Origin: Rhynchosporium graminicola
Lineage: Eukaryota > Ascomycota > Leotiomycetes > Helotiales > Ploettnerulaceae
Direction: 5' to 3'
DNA: 64,000 nucleotides
NCBI GenBank assembly: GCA_900074885.1
Contig: FJUW01000035.1
Span: forward strand, 124,001-188,000
Below the pieces are notes generated by a model that made no database searches, had not been told where the DNA came from, and saw only the letters and a program-made list of their open reading frames with translations. Numbering within the stretch: the first letter of the stretch is position 1; every line of letters starts with the position of its first letter. The position numbers and the translations under genes are program-made. Positions 11,570-24,489 of this stretch are shown here, piece after piece.

Positions 11570-12540
11570 TAGGCCCTCGCGAATATCACCCAATGGCCGT
11601 CACCATCATAATGACCTTCAGCCCCTCACTCAGGGACTCAAATGGTCATCCTAATCGCCGGCATAACTAGTTCCTAGGCCAACACATCGCAACTCTCGCT
11701 CTCTCCCGCGATATCTCCGTCTAGGGGCTAGGACGCACCCCGTCAGCGCTCTTCCCTCTCCTCTCCTCTCAACTCAACTCCAGTTTTCCACAACACGTAC
11801 ATCCTACACCGAAATTGCGGCCCTCGATCTCGCCTGCTCAGGCATCGACGCCATCATGGACGCCTACGCCCAGAAACCCATTTCTGGCCTCGACCTCAAT
11901 AGCTCCCTCCTCCTCCTGCGCACCGACATCAAGATCTCCATGCAATCATCTAGCTAGTCGCACGAATGGACGAATATCCAATTCGGCGATTTCGGAGTCT
12001 TGTGATAACTTTATAGTTATTCAGAATCAAGCTGCTGAGACGATGGAGTGGGATTAAGCTGGTTTCTCCGCATCTTCGCTGGTTTGTTCGCGGCGGATCT
12101 GTGCTAGATTCTGTATGGATTGGTGGATGGCGTGTCAGTAGTGGCGAGAATTGAAGGCTGGGAATGAGGTTTGGGGTGTGCGTGATGCGGTGGGAAAGGG
12201 GCTGTGGGGTTGGTGTGCAGGATGATATGGTGAGTTATAGGATTGGTATTTTGATGTTCTAATGTTAGGGAGGGAAAGGGGACCTTTTGGAGATTAATTC
12301 AGGGGTGACGACTATCAAGGAAAGGCTGGATGTTTAGGAGAAGGTTGATGGTGGTAAGGTGGATGTCGTGAAGTAGGGAAGTGTACAGGATTTGGAGGTT
12401 CATCGATGCTGAAGGCTTAGAAGATGTTTAAGATGCGTCAATTCGTAGTTTTGTAGCACAGGCGGCGGCGTTCAATGGGGATGTGGTAGAGTCGAAGGAG
12501 TTTCGGAAGCTCGTGACGTGGAGGAGCACTTTATGTAAGA
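11570..12540 (+). pseudogene. Possible decayed coding region, family not recognised
   Basis: Several stretches read like protein but are broken by stops and frame changes: around 11680 (HIATLALSRDISV then stop), 11816-11950 (AALDLACSGIDAIMDAYAQKP, then a Leu-rich piece), and about 12400-12540 (IDAEGLEDV, stop, DASIRSFVAQAAAF, then NGDVVESKEFRKLV). All are on the plus strand, and no splice pattern restores one frame. The purine-rich composition of 12060-12480 differs from the neighbours. I do not recognise the family. Chance is possible, but the order and shared strand favour a relic gene. Confidence 0.3.
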
Positions 12541-14530
12541 GAAGAACAAGAGATCGGTTTGAAGGATAGCACCAATGTTCCTACTTGTAAGGATTCGAAT
12601 ATGCGTCTCATATGTGGGAGTGCATCTTCTTTTTATTGTTTGTGGTCACTTTCTTGGCTCAATCGTACCAGAAAAGCGTTCCGGTAGAGTCTCCCCATTG
12701 ATGTTCTCGTGTATGGCCTATGTCGCTTGCTCTGGATTAGGACATCAATCAATAAATTAATCCGTGTTTCTTCTTATCTGGTTGCCGGTATTTAGTGAAG
12801 ACCGAGTACACAAGAAAATAATTGTCAGTTCGCCTTCTGTTGCGCTCTCGCTTATATAGATCGTTTCCATAACTCTCATTCGGCCCTTGGATGCAAGCTC
12901 AGAGGAGACGGCTATATCTGGAGGATATGTTCATGGCATGCTGTATTCCAACACAGAACCCACTTTGTTAGAAATTTTCCAGCAAAACAAATTTCTAAGA
13001 TGAAGCTCTCTCCCTTGCTTTAGTCCACAGGTAGACCGAAAAAAAAAAATTATGTAGTGCGACATTTCGAAGAAGAAAAGATGAACTTGTCGTCTTGACA
13101 ACGTTTATTATTCGTAGATGTTGTAAGTTGAGGTAATCAAGTCAAATAACTCAAATACTCATGAGAACACAAATGGGCTGAAATTGTTTATCGACATCAC
13201 GAAAAGACGATGGGTTTTGGCGAAGCTGTGTGTCAACAAGAAGTGCCAAAGTCTTTACGATGATATTCTATACGTTCAAATCATATAATGTTTTAGTGAC
13301 AATATCAAGAAAATCAAATCGATTGAAGCTCTATGATGAATTGATAGCTAGATCATAATTATATGGCGAGGTTAAGATGTATCAGTATCTCATAAAGTTT
13401 GGTAATCATATGTCTTGCACAAACCTAACCCTTACACTAATTTCATAAACATCTTCTTCGGTTGTTCCGAGAGGTCTGTCTCACTCTCCGTATAGTACTC
13501 TTACGAAAACTCATGCCGTCATATCTCGGAAAAGCTCCAAGGAACCAAAGGGAGCGACGACAAGGACCGGGATCACGGTCAAGGGTCAGGATTCGAGCGT
13601 AGCGGGTATCTGCCGACGAGAGTCACGATGCGTTGTCCACTAACTCATTTTATATTATTGGGGTCTAGGTTTTTGTTCCGTTTGCTTGTGTTCCTGATCT
13701 TGTGGGAACTAGTGTTCACGCGGAGAGGTGCCCTTGCGTTCGGAACTTCGTAGGCACGTTTGGTTCATTGGGAGGGGGAAAGGGTTTGGGGGCTTTGCAT
13801 GAATTGCATGAACTGCTTGCTGTACGGAGATTGGATTTAGGTTTTGGAGGTCTGACCTCAAAGGTCTGTGACGGTTTATGAAAGACATAGGAGGAAGGAG
13901 GAGGATTTTCATTCCGAAGCCATCTGCTTGAATGTAGAAGTGGAAAAAGTCGTAGTAAAAAGCTTGGGAAAACGGAGTTTTTGATTTGCAAGTCTGTGGA
14001 GGGAAGATGCCAGCTATGAGCCTGCCTGATATCCGATCTTGATCCTTGAAAATTTCCTCTAACCCCGACTATTACTGCAAAGCGGGTGGTTGCTCGTGCA
14101 CTATTTGACTGATCATCGCGGAAGCTTCAGGATGCAATAGGATGGTGAGACTGGATAGTATAACAGGTTTGGTAGAGATGAGTTGGATTGAGTTGAGTTT
14201 TGAAGCTTCGCATGTGTGGTCTCTAGCAGCACTCGTCTGATTGGTCGATGAAAATAAACAGACCAAAACCGCGACGCGTCGAACGCGTCCTTAGGCGCCC
14301 TGCCCTGCACAGGTTAACGACCGTTCTTCAGACCTCGTCCAATATCCACCACAACCAATCATCCCATCAAAGCTCCGATATCCCAGGCAGCTTCGCATCA
14401 TCGTCGAACTCCATTTGTGGCTTTGCAGGTCAAGATCGTTCGTGCATACGGATGGATGGGTTTGAGTTTGAGTTTGATGGACGATAGACTGACTGCCTTC
14501 TCCATACCAAACTAGCAGCGGGCTTTACCC
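12541..14530. other. Intergenic, no supported gene
   Basis: About 2 kb with only short open frames in all six frames. It contains an A-run near 13039 and AT-rich sequence to about 13400. No RNA gene or clear repeat was seen. Confidence 0.45.
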
Positions 14531-15649
14531 TCAGCCAGTCGAGGAGAGGAGTACTTGCAGCAAGCAATTGGCATTGCATTCATTACCAGTCGACCCAGAT
14601 ACCTGCAGCTGCAGCTTTTCTACTTGATACAACCCCCCTCTCTCCCCCAACTTTGCGCTGATCGGTCTCGCTCTTCCGTACGTCCTGGCCTCGTCGGCGC
14701 GTCTGAGGTCCAAGAGTGCTTAGTTAGCATTTCTCATCCAATTCGTGGCACTCAGAGATCCACTGCACTCCTCCTCGAGTCGAGTCTGCACGGTCACTGT
14801 CACGGTCCGGCTTGGTTCTACCACTACTACCACTACTGCCACTACCGCATCCTTACTACTTCCTTCCTTGCTTTCCGCCAAAGTCTTCGTTCGGCATTCA
14901 GCTCAAGGCGGACCAGGCAGGTCTTTCGGCCGGGCTCCCTCGCTCCCAATAGCTGCTCCTGCTGCTGCTCTCCCCTCCTTCGAGCTTCGTCTCTTCATCC
15001 GCTCTTCGCCCTTTGCTCTCTAGCTTTCCCCCGCGGTCTAATACCTTACTTACTGTACGCTACCTTCCTGGCTCTACTGGACGCTCAATCCAATTCGATC
15101 CGAAATCTGCTTCCTTTCGTCTGGTGCCACGCCGTTCGCCGCTCTCACATCGTACAACCACCCGCCCGCTGCCCACCTCGCCTTCCCACCCACTTCTCGG
15201 AGATCCGTCAATCCTACTACTTGGGAATATCAACCACACCGTCATATTCTCGTATCGTCCTGTCGACTTCCTCTCCCTTTTACAACCAGTACTCAGTCTA
15301 ACTATCAGCCTCATCGTGACTGATAGATACCTATTAGACTCGCTCGTTCCCTGACGACATCTCCCCCTTGCTTGCGTTGGTCTGACGTGGAATCCACCGC
15401 AATCTCGCTCCACAATCCGATCGATGATCCTGGCCAGACACTTCACCACCGCACCCACTTGAGAACAGTAGGCTTCCCATGCACTCAAAGCCCAATCGAA
15501 GGCTTTTCGACTTTCTCCTAAAAGCTAACATCAGATGCTTTAGCTCTCACGATATCGATATCCACGAAATAAATATCATACAACTAGGCGTGTAATCGTT
15601 GAGGCTCTTTCTACATCCCGTACGACTACCATCGCGTCGTCGATCCACG
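14531..15649 (+). promoter_or_regulatory. Pyrimidine-rich promoter/leader of the forkhead gene
   Basis: About 1.1 kb rich in C and T on the plus strand, typical of fungal core promoters and long 5' leaders. It gives a 248-codon open frame (14555-15301) and overlapping frames on both strands, all of low-complexity Ser/Leu/Pro/Arg composition; I treat these as by-products of the base bias. Several ATGs lie in it, so upstream ORFs are possible if the transcript starts early. Confidence 0.45.
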
Positions 15650-17950
15650 ATGTCGTCGACGCGTTATTCGCAGCAGCCGATGCAGATCTATCAAGATCCA
15701 GCATCATCTTTCGATCGCGCCCCAATGCCCTCGGAGCAGAGTTCGAATACCAGGAAACCTTCACCACTTCGACCGATCAAGAATGCCGCGTCGAGGATGA
15801 ATATCGTATTCAATCCCCCACATAATGGACCTAGCAAACGATCTCCCTCGAAGTCAGCTCAGCAAGCGTCCAGTTCCCCTTCGAGGGCTTCCTTCGGTAA
15901 CAAGTTGAATATGGTATCTATGCCACCACCAGGAGGACCCTCGTACAATACAGATTCTATGGAGAAGAAACCCTATTCAATGTCAAATTACAGGCCTCAG
16001 AAGGCCCTGTTTGGGAGTCTATCGAATAACGCATCGATGGATCAGGAGAACTATTCACAACCTTCATATCCAGTTCCTATAGCACCATCACACGATAGAC
16101 TAGCCGCTTCAAACTTTTCTCTCGAAGGACTGTATGGACAGAAGCCACCGAAACGATTGATGGATGCTGCACCAATCCACGAGTCCAGACCTTTTAAGAG
16201 AACCAAGCTTCCCGTGCCGGATGCACAGGTGGAAGACAGCATGGAATACGTGGAATTACCTTCACCGGACTCATTCGCTCCTCTGATCGACGATGGATCG
16301 AAACCAGCCCATAGCTACGCTCAGCTTATTGGAATGTCGATACTGAGAGCCGCAAATCGACGACTTACCCTGGCTCAAATCTACAAATGGATCTCGGATA
16401 CCTATAGCTTCTACAGTGCAACAGATGCGGGATGGCAGAACAGTATACGACACAACCTCAGTCTCAACAAGGCATTTATAAAGCAAGAAAGGCCGAAGGA
16501 TGACCCCGGAAAGGGTAACTACTGGGCAATTCAACCTGGCATGGAGCACCAATTCATCAAGGACAAAATGGCACGCAAACCACTTGGACCTAATGAGAAT
16601 GTGCCCGTACTGTCGACCACCCTCTCACCTGTGAATCTACCCGAGACAGTGCAATTCAGGACACCAACTCCTTCCATACAAGCACCCGAACTTCCTCTGC
16701 CTCCATCATATTCAAATCCAGAGCCTCAGCAGTCTACCATTCAAGACTTATCCTCAGATGCCACCATTCCAGGCTCAGATGCATGCAATACCGACCCAGA
16801 AGTTGAGGACGAGCCCGAGACTCCTTCTTCGCCCTTGATGCACTCATCACCTCCAGCTGCCGCCATGCGTTCATCTCCTCCCGTGGCTCGGCATGTCCAG
16901 AAAAGACATGATACACCTCCTCCCGTTCCGCGGTTTCCTTCGTCCTCGAGGACCCGATCACATAAGCGCAAATACGCATCAATGGATGACAGTGGATACT
17001 TCTCGTCGCTGGATTCGTCAGCTCTACGAGGTCACCGCTTGCTGACCTCGGAAGCAGACCAGCCTAGAATGAAGCGTGGCAGCGCTGAAGAAGAGATCGC
17101 TAGACTCCGAGGTTCATCTTATGACAGTCCTACGAAAAAACGTTCACTCTTTGCTCCACCGTCATCGTCACCTATGCGCATCGGCAAGAAGGAAACTTCA
17201 CAAATGCTTCCACCTTTAACGCCGGCTGTAAAGCTAAAGCCGCCTGTCCGACCCCCTCCCTCAGTATCACCCAACACGAATCTGCGTCTTCATCGTGATC
17301 GAGTTCGCGAGATGGTTGGCTCGCCACTTCGTGGAATGACTACGCTCGATGAAAATACGCCTTGGAGTCCTGCATTCAATCTAGACGATAACGCTTCCTA
17401 CATGTTCCAGGACTTCAGCGTCGACTTTGATATCTTTACGGATAATTCTTCGGGATTTCTCAACTTTCCCGGAACTGGATCTCCGGAAAAAAGATCGGCC
17501 AAGCGACCTCGCTTAGACAGATCAAAATCAGCCAATATCCTGGCCGATATGTCTGGGGCCAACCTCAATAAGAGCGTAACCTCTACTCCTTTACTCAAGT
17601 TCACGCCTACCTTGGGTAATTCCTTAGGTAGTGGGTTTAGCTCTCCCCCTAAGAGCCTTGATGTGTGTCAATCACCAATTAAGCTTCTCGGGCTAAACTC
17701 TCCAACCAAGATCCCAAGCCCGAATTTCAATCTTGCAGCCTTCGATCTTCCTCAAGACGACTTCTTTAGCTCCGAATTTATTTCGGAAGATATTGATGAG
17801 GGCTGGGACATTATGCAGGGTTTCCAAAAGATAGGATCTGGAGCTACAGGTGGAAACGGGAATGCTCCTACTCAGAGTATGAAGAGATCGCCGAAGGCTG
17901 GTTGTGCATCGAGACCAGGTGTTTCACGGAGCTTTACGTCTCGTTTCTAG
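15650..17950 (+). CDS. Forkhead transcription factor, Sep1/Hcm1-like
   Basis: Nuclear winged-helix regulator; the yeast relatives Hcm1 and Sep1 drive periodic S/M-phase and septation genes. A single exon of 766 aa. The forkhead domain lies at about residues 219-308: SYAQLIGMSIL, then RRLTLAQIYKWISDTYSFY, the recognition helix GWQNSIRHNLSLNKAF, and DDPGKGNYWAI. The flanks are long, disordered and Ser/Pro-rich, with many SP/TP sites (candidate CDK sites) and basic patches such as KKRSLF. No FHA domain is visible, which separates it from Fkh1/Fkh2-type factors. The frame is open upstream to 15599 without an ATG; the first in-frame ATG is 15650 (MSSTRYSQQ). The C-terminal acidic/aromatic stretch near QDDFFSSEFISEDIDEGWD may be an activation region. 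Confidence 0.9.
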   Translation: MSSTRYSQQPMQIYQDPASSFDRAPMPSEQSSNTRKPSPLRPIKNAASRMNIVFNPPHNGPSKRSPSKSAQQASSSPSRASFGNKLNMVSMPPPGGPSYNTDSMEKKPYSMSNYRPQKALFGSLSNNASMDQENYSQPSYPVPIAPSHDRLAASNFSLEGLYGQKPPKRLMDAAPIHESRPFKRTKLPVPDAQVEDSMEYVELPSPDSFAPLIDDGSKPAHSYAQLIGMSILRAANRRLTLAQIYKWISDTYSFYSATDAGWQNSIRHNLSLNKAFIKQERPKDDPGKGNYWAIQPGMEHQFIKDKMARKPLGPNENVPVLSTTLSPVNLPETVQFRTPTPSIQAPELPLPPSYSNPEPQQSTIQDLSSDATIPGSDACNTDPEVEDEPETPSSPLMHSSPPAAAMRSSPPVARHVQKRHDTPPPVPRFPSSSRTRSHKRKYASMDDSGYFSSLDSSALRGHRLLTSEADQPRMKRGSAEEEIARLRGSSYDSPTKKRSLFAPPSSSPMRIGKKETSQMLPPLTPAVKLKPPVRPPPSVSPNTNLRLHRDRVREMVGSPLRGMTTLDENTPWSPAFNLDDNASYMFQDFSVDFDIFTDNSSGFLNFPGTGSPEKRSAKRPRLDRSKSANILADMSGANLNKSVTSTPLLKFTPTLGNSLGSGFSSPPKSLDVCQSPIKLLGLNSPTKIPSPNFNLAAFDLPQDDFFSSEFISEDIDEGWDIMQGFQKIGSGATGGNGNAPTQSMKRSPKAGCASRPGVSRSFTSRF

Positions 17951-20900
17951 AGCGTGAAACTTGTGTGAATAATGAATTTTCTTATCTCAACAGTGGAGGA
18001 TAATCTTGACGATATCACGACGTTACGAAATTGGAAAAAGCGGTGCTGCATCATAGCAACCCCTATAGCTTGGATATGGGCGGGATTGGGAGGATATGAA
18101 TTGGATGCGAAGTTGATGCACTGACTGTGTGAGCAAGACATGAAGGGAGGGAAGATATGATAGAGAAGGATGCGATACGGCCCCACGGCTTTATTTTTTT
18201 GTTGATGATAATGATGTTGGACTACCTTTGTTGGATGCTGTTTATGGTACATATGTTTTTCTGGGATCTCCTTTCTTGAGGGTTATTTGGGCTCTGCCTT
18301 TTTTTGCTTTGGCCTTGGGGTTTCGTTTGTGTTCGATTCGGTAGCGTTTTTTCTGCGATGCTTTGCTTCCTAATCGTCGTTTGTTATTCGGGCTGGGTAG
18401 CCGCAAGATAGACGAAATGGTCTTTATTTCTGTAATGCCTGCATTGCAGAGCGGGAGGGGTGAATGGATTTACTCTAGCATTTGGAATAGTAAAGGATGG
18501 TGGATGGGTTGGGTCAAGTGAGAGTATGAGAATGAAATAAATGGACTTGGTCACCGTGGCTGTCTTTAAATCACTGGCCACCTGCAATTTATATTCACCT
18601 TGAATGCCTCCAGGAAGAGTGTCATTTGTAATAATTTGTCCTAAGCTAATGGCAAGCATGGCCACCTTGGAAAAAGTCTGGATCATTCAACTGTGTGCAT
18701 AAGATGGCTAGAGTCCGGAAAGATGAACAGTAACTCGTCACACAGCTACGCACTACAGAGTCCTTTGTTCCCACTCCTCACTGCCAGCCACGTTCCCCTC
18801 TTCAGGCAGTTTTCATGCTCAAATCGTGAGCCCTTGAGCTAAACTCCTTCCTTCATCTACAGAGGAGAATAGATGTATGGAATTGAGGAAAGACATGTTT
18901 GGGTGGGATCAATCAGACAGACCAATCAGCTTGAAGGCTAAGGTTGAAGAGCGAAGAGCAAAAGCGTCGAATTCGAATAACAGGCAGTACTCGCGAGGGA
19001 GTCTGTCGTGCTTCGTGTCTCAAAAGGTATATAGATGGATAGATAGTGTTACGAATTTGTTGTGGATTTTTAGCTTCGTGCCCGGTTGGTTGTTGGGATA
19101 AGAGATCGAGATAAGATGAGATGAGATGAGATGGGAGGAAGGGATTGGGGGGATGGTAGAGGAAGGAGGAGGATGTGATGCTAGTTTGTATTTGGATTGA
19201 TGGACGATGTGATGTGATATGATATGCTTGATTGGAGAGTTTCATCCTGTGCGTTACGTTGACTCTGACTGGTAGGTAGGTATGTAGGTAGGCTTATGGA
19301 TGAGGAGCGAGGAGCGAGGAGAAGATACATAGGTATTATAATGTGGTACAGGTAAGTAGGTGATCTGGCACGAAGGTATCAAGAAAACAGCGATCTGGTT
19401 TAGCATAGCTGGTACTTCGTTTAAGGATGGGCGAGTTGGGAATGGGCAAGTCTGGGTTGGTTGAGTTGATGGTATTTAGGTAGGAATGAGGTAGGTATCA
19501 GGTTTCTTTGTTAGGATTCAAGCTAGTGCGAATATACGTAGACTAGCTCGGGCGAGGTGTAGGGAGATAGATGATTGAGCATATCTAAATCGGAACCGGA
19601 TTTTTTTGAATATGCGTTAAGACGGCCTCGTACGATTTACTTCCTGTACATACACTAATTTGGCTGAATATACTTCTAGTGCAAGCGTCACCCGCGAAAT
19701 TATAGGAGCCTGATAAGCCTGCCTGCTTCTCTGGCAAGTAGTATGGATGTGTCAAAGGTTTGCTTCGATGTGTATCCGAGCTGAGATGGACCATCGAATC
19801 ATAGATTTTGTTATGTAGACTCAAGATCAGGAGCCAGCTTATCGGCTGTCAAAATTGATGAGTATAGCCGTTTTCTGATAATTCGTTCTATTGGGGTCAA
19901 GTAATCTTGAAAGTTTCAGGATTTGCTGGATTACTCGAGGTCACAAGGTCTTAATATAGAGAAGGATTCGGGGATGAAGAAGTTCGTTAAGAATCAGTTG
20001 GCGATATGCTCGATGTTGGTTTGAGCGGATGGGATGGGAACTAGACATCTGTTAAGCTGTTAATTATTATCTCTTGGGTTGGTTTTCTTTCTGCAGCCGG
20101 GAGGAGATGACATGATAAGATGGGAGGTGTAAGTTCCGGATTACACGGAGCACTAGTTTAAGTTTCGTGAGCTTGGTTATACAAGCATGATGAATTATGT
20201 CTGTAATCAGAATTGGAGCCTTTACTATTTTGCAGCTTATCGAGCTGTGACTGACAGGTTCTGGATTCTCTAGCCGAAGGATGTACATTTTGCTAGTATA
20301 TATTGCAAAGACGCACTGGTTTATTTGCTATTCTCTCCTTTCAACACAATTTTGAAGACGTGGTGGAAGAGAGCACAGCCTCGATAAGTAGCTTCTAGCA
20401 TTTGATGGAAGTCTCTCAGTTGATCTCTGATAGCTAACTGCCTGATTCCAAACGACAAGGAGTAGTTGTCAGGCTAGATGTTGCGAGAATGATATAGGTA
20501 TATCAATACCATAATACACTTTCTTCTAGCGCTCTAAGCTGGGATCGGTGAGGCTGGGTGAGGCTTTCGATCTTGGTTTGAGATGGTTTAGCGATAGGGA
20601 CTTGATTTTGAAACACGCTCTAGACTAGGTTGAAGAGAGGCTGTAACATGGGTGTGATTGTGACTGCCTTTTTTTGATAAGTATATCCAGTTCTCAGTAC
20701 CTTACAAAGAGTAGGCTATAGATGGCTACACTTCATTCAGTATCTACCTATATGGAAAGAGAGAGAGAGAGAGAGAGAGCCATGAGAGCATGTTTGATAT
20801 AGATTTCAAGTGAGCGAATATATTCCGATTTCGCATAGCTCCTAGGAAAGTATTTGATGACTCGAGTTCGACTGAGTGACCCTGAGTTTGGCAGTACTGA

Positions 20901-23900
20901 TTTCAACAAGCATGTTCTATTCTGTAGAATAACTTGACGTTGAAGGTAAGGGAATTTGAACAAACACTCGGAGCGTCTGATATAATTCTCTTGGCACACT
21001 CAGAGCTTGATTGATCTCGGGAATTGAATTAAGTGAATCGATACCTGAGTTTACCAATTCAAATAAACTTAGTATTGATTTAATTCATGTTAGTTTTACA
21101 CACGGTTGGTTCAAGTTGACCTTCAGTAAAGTAAGACTTATTTGCAGGTTAAACTTTCCGGCTCGTCACAGCAGTTCATCGCTTGCCTACAGTACTCAGC
21201 AGGCACGTTGCTCGCCCATCAATCACATGGTAAGCCCGTGAATCAAGATATGCAAAACGCGTGACAGACAGACTCGGAGTAAACTTGGGACAGAGATGCA
21301 ACCCCCCCTGGCAGCGGCTCCTCCCTCCCTGCTTGCAGCAATTTAACCAGATCCGCAGGAGAGGAGCATGATCATTTACCTTGCATGTATACATGCATAT
21401 GTATGTAAAAGGCCAATTTTCGACCTCCTTTCTCTCTCCTTATTTAGGAGATTCGTATAGAGCTTTGTGATCCCTTCGATCTTGCTGCGGTGCTGAGCAC
21501 TTCTCCTCCTCCTGTCATCTTCTGCGGACTTGTGGTGTCGCGCTGTGGACTACTTACACGACTTGGCTGTAGGATTTAGAGGAGATAAGGAGAGATGCAT
21601 GACGATCATATGGTACAGGATAATAGGATTTATCAGAAAAGGGCTAGGACGTTGTCGTACTTCAAGGGAACGTGCAGTACAGTGCAGAGCAAGCAGACTG
21701 CTGAGCTTACTACTACTCTGCTGTCGCTTCACCGGCAGTTGAAGTATGCCGGTTCTCGACGCTGCATTAGTTAAGAGTGTGAAGAAATAGTCAGATCGAT
21801 GAAAGATAGGAGGCTCTATTAAGCTGCCTATCATGTGAACTCGGTTTTATCATGTTGTCTTGAGTGATATGAAAATCTCTGATATTTTTTCGTGTCGGAT
21901 TGTTATATCTGCGTTATTCTGAAGAGCCTACTTAGACTCTTGGCTAGGTGTGTTGCACAAGTATGATGTTCGCCCGGGAAAAAAAAGGTGATCGATTTTG
22001 TGCGTTATCATGATATTCATGAGTAATTACGGATGGGGCGAATATCGCTGTTACGAAAGGCCACTGTGTTACGACTAGGTATCCATTTCATCAATGCAGC
22101 TCTCAAATACGCATACAGATACCTAGAATCCCCATCCGTTCTTTCATCTAGCACTTTGCCACTGTTTTAAGGTCAGACTTGCTGTCCATAGTTATCTCCC
22201 CTTTCCCTCTTATCCCGCAGGATTGCAGCATCAGCATTGAAGCCATCTCGCTTGAAATGCCACATAGGTAAATACCTACGCAGAAGAGGCTTGCGTTCGT
22301 GCGACTTTATCCTGGAAGCAGTCAGGATCCCATACGGAAGCAGGATGAGCTGTCCCTTGCTCACCTGGTCCTGGTCCTGGTGCCTAAAATTGAGAACGGC
22401 GATGCAGAAAAAGTGTACGTTGTTGAGGTATGCACGTCCCCGTATTCTTGTCACATCAGTGGAAGATGCGCACTATAGTGTAGGGCAAGGGAAGCTTGTA
22501 CTCCCAGTCGACAAACACCGTGTTTTGAATGGTCTCGCTTAATTAGCCTTAGTCCAGCTCACTTGGTTTTGCCACTGGTATTTGTGCTTTGCTTGGGTGA
22601 CTTGGCTAAAAATCAGTTCAACCAGCTATAGAGCTGAGATTACTTACTGGGGTTCTTCGAAGCTGACTATGGAGGATTAGAAATAGTAAGAGTACAAGCT
22701 CTAGGAAATGATGTTGTATACTGCATACTTACGTTGCACAATTCATGCATCTGCATGACGCCACAAATTGTTTACTGCCGTGTGCGGCACCGGCCGAAAT
22801 GCAAGTTGCCGTATCGGACCGCCCATTTATGCCATTTCTGGAGAAATATCCATTGGTTGGAATGAATGCAGATGTTGACTTATCATAATTCTGTTCCAAT
22901 AGCGTGGGACTTCCAGGAAAAGGCGCCGAGAGAAGATGAAGCAATAGAGCAGTGGAAGGGAGCTGCAGTGTGTTTTCGCGTTGTCCCATTGTTTTTGAGA
23001 AAAATTATAACTAAAGCATTGGTTGGAGCTGTTCTCTGCTTTATCTCTTCAGTCGAGATGGGATTAACTGAACATGCAAGGTGAACAGAGCGCTCTGGTA
23101 CAGCAGCTCCACGGCCCCGTACATGAAGGGCCCTTAGCGATTTACCGTTTCGTTTGGCCTGGTGCATGATAAATTATGCAGGTGAGAACATTTTCAGCTC
23201 CTGTACAGAAGTTCGTATGACAACGGATGGCTTCGTGGATCGTGGATCGTGGATTTGTGAATGTACCAGCAAATTGCAATACCTCCGATTGCCAGACTTA
23301 GGTAACTCCGCGAGGTCGGGGAGCATGTGACTTCTTATCCTCCGCTGTGCGGGATGCATCAGAACGACGCGTACGCGAGCATGCTCTGAAAGGAGTCGAA
23401 AGTGATTCAGACGCTGGAAGTATCAGATTGCCTCCGCTATCTGGAGGCGCACACTGCCAGTGGAACCGCCTCTGTTTAGTATTATACCTGTATAATCCAG
23501 AGGAGCTATCAGATAGTGCTAATTGCCCAAGCGAGAGATATCAACATTACCTCGGACCTCCTATCTGGAGCAACATCTCGCATTGATCTTCCCAATTCGT
23601 ACCTTTGGTGAGCAGAAACTATTGAAAGCGACCGTTCGAATCTACCGCGTTCTGTACAAGGATAAGACTTCGACGCTCAGAAAGGGGATGAATCATGCTG
23701 TGTACAGATACACATACAGGAAACGAAGATCCTGGATACATTTGCATACAGCTAGATTCTTCATGGCAGATGAATCGTCGCAGCTGAGATCGGTCGGTGT
23801 GGGCGGCGCCTTCTCGACGCCCTCATCTGGAGGCGTTCGAACGGTGCACCGTGGCGCTCTTGCATATCATCACCATTTAGGCTTTCGAACCATCCACTCA

Positions 23901-24480
23901 TATTTCATGAATCGTTATATGCTGCTTGGTGTGATCCAATAGTTGTCGGAATAATTGTCCAGTAAGGTTGAGGTACCTCTGCCGCAAATTGCATGGCTCG
24001 GTAGGACAAAAGGACAAGCCTACTTCAGTCCGTCAATCAATAGCACAGGAAAAGTCTCCATTCCACTCTCCATACGTACATCTTGTGGGGCTCCAACCTC
24101 CTGTCCTCCCATTTCAGAGAGATTGAAGACTAGTTGGATCTGTTGGAGCGGATATGATGAGGTTCAGTTGCGATCTCATGCGGATATATTTGAATCACTA
24201 CCTATCATTCATCTGCCCGCCACTTGTACTCACGGATGCCGAGATGCTTAACTGGCACATGCCATCCAGATGTCATACCTGCTAGTGCGGGATTGCCATG
24301 CGGTCTATCAGAGTACGACTTTCCCTGTCATCTACCTTCTTTTTCAAACCCACCGCATCGGTCCGGTCCACCTGTTCTCCTTTCCCGTCTAGTCCCTCTC
24401 CATGCCTTATCCCACGCGTCTTCCCCCTTTTGATTGAAACCCTGTCCTTAATCCCGATGTGTCCTGCTAGACTTTCTGTC
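17951..24480. other. 6.5-kb gene-poor stretch
   Basis: Many short open frames (the longest about 139 codons, 23523-23942) lie on both strands, with no recognisable domain or convincing splice chain. The stretch contains simple repeats: GATGA units near 19113-19135, GGTA units near 19270-19290 and GA units at 20759-20779. Candidate non-coding transcripts cannot be judged from sequence alone. Confidence 0.5.
20759..20779. repeat. GA dinucleotide microsatellite
   Basis: About ten perfect GA units in the gene-poor stretch. Confidence 0.9.
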
Positions 24481-24489
24481 TTAGTATGA

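Noticed and set aside
14555..15301. 248-codon open frame upstream of the forkhead gene
   Set aside because: Low-complexity Ser/Leu/Pro/Arg composition in a pyrimidine-rich tract, with open frames on both strands of the same segment. This is expected from base bias in a fungal promoter or leader.
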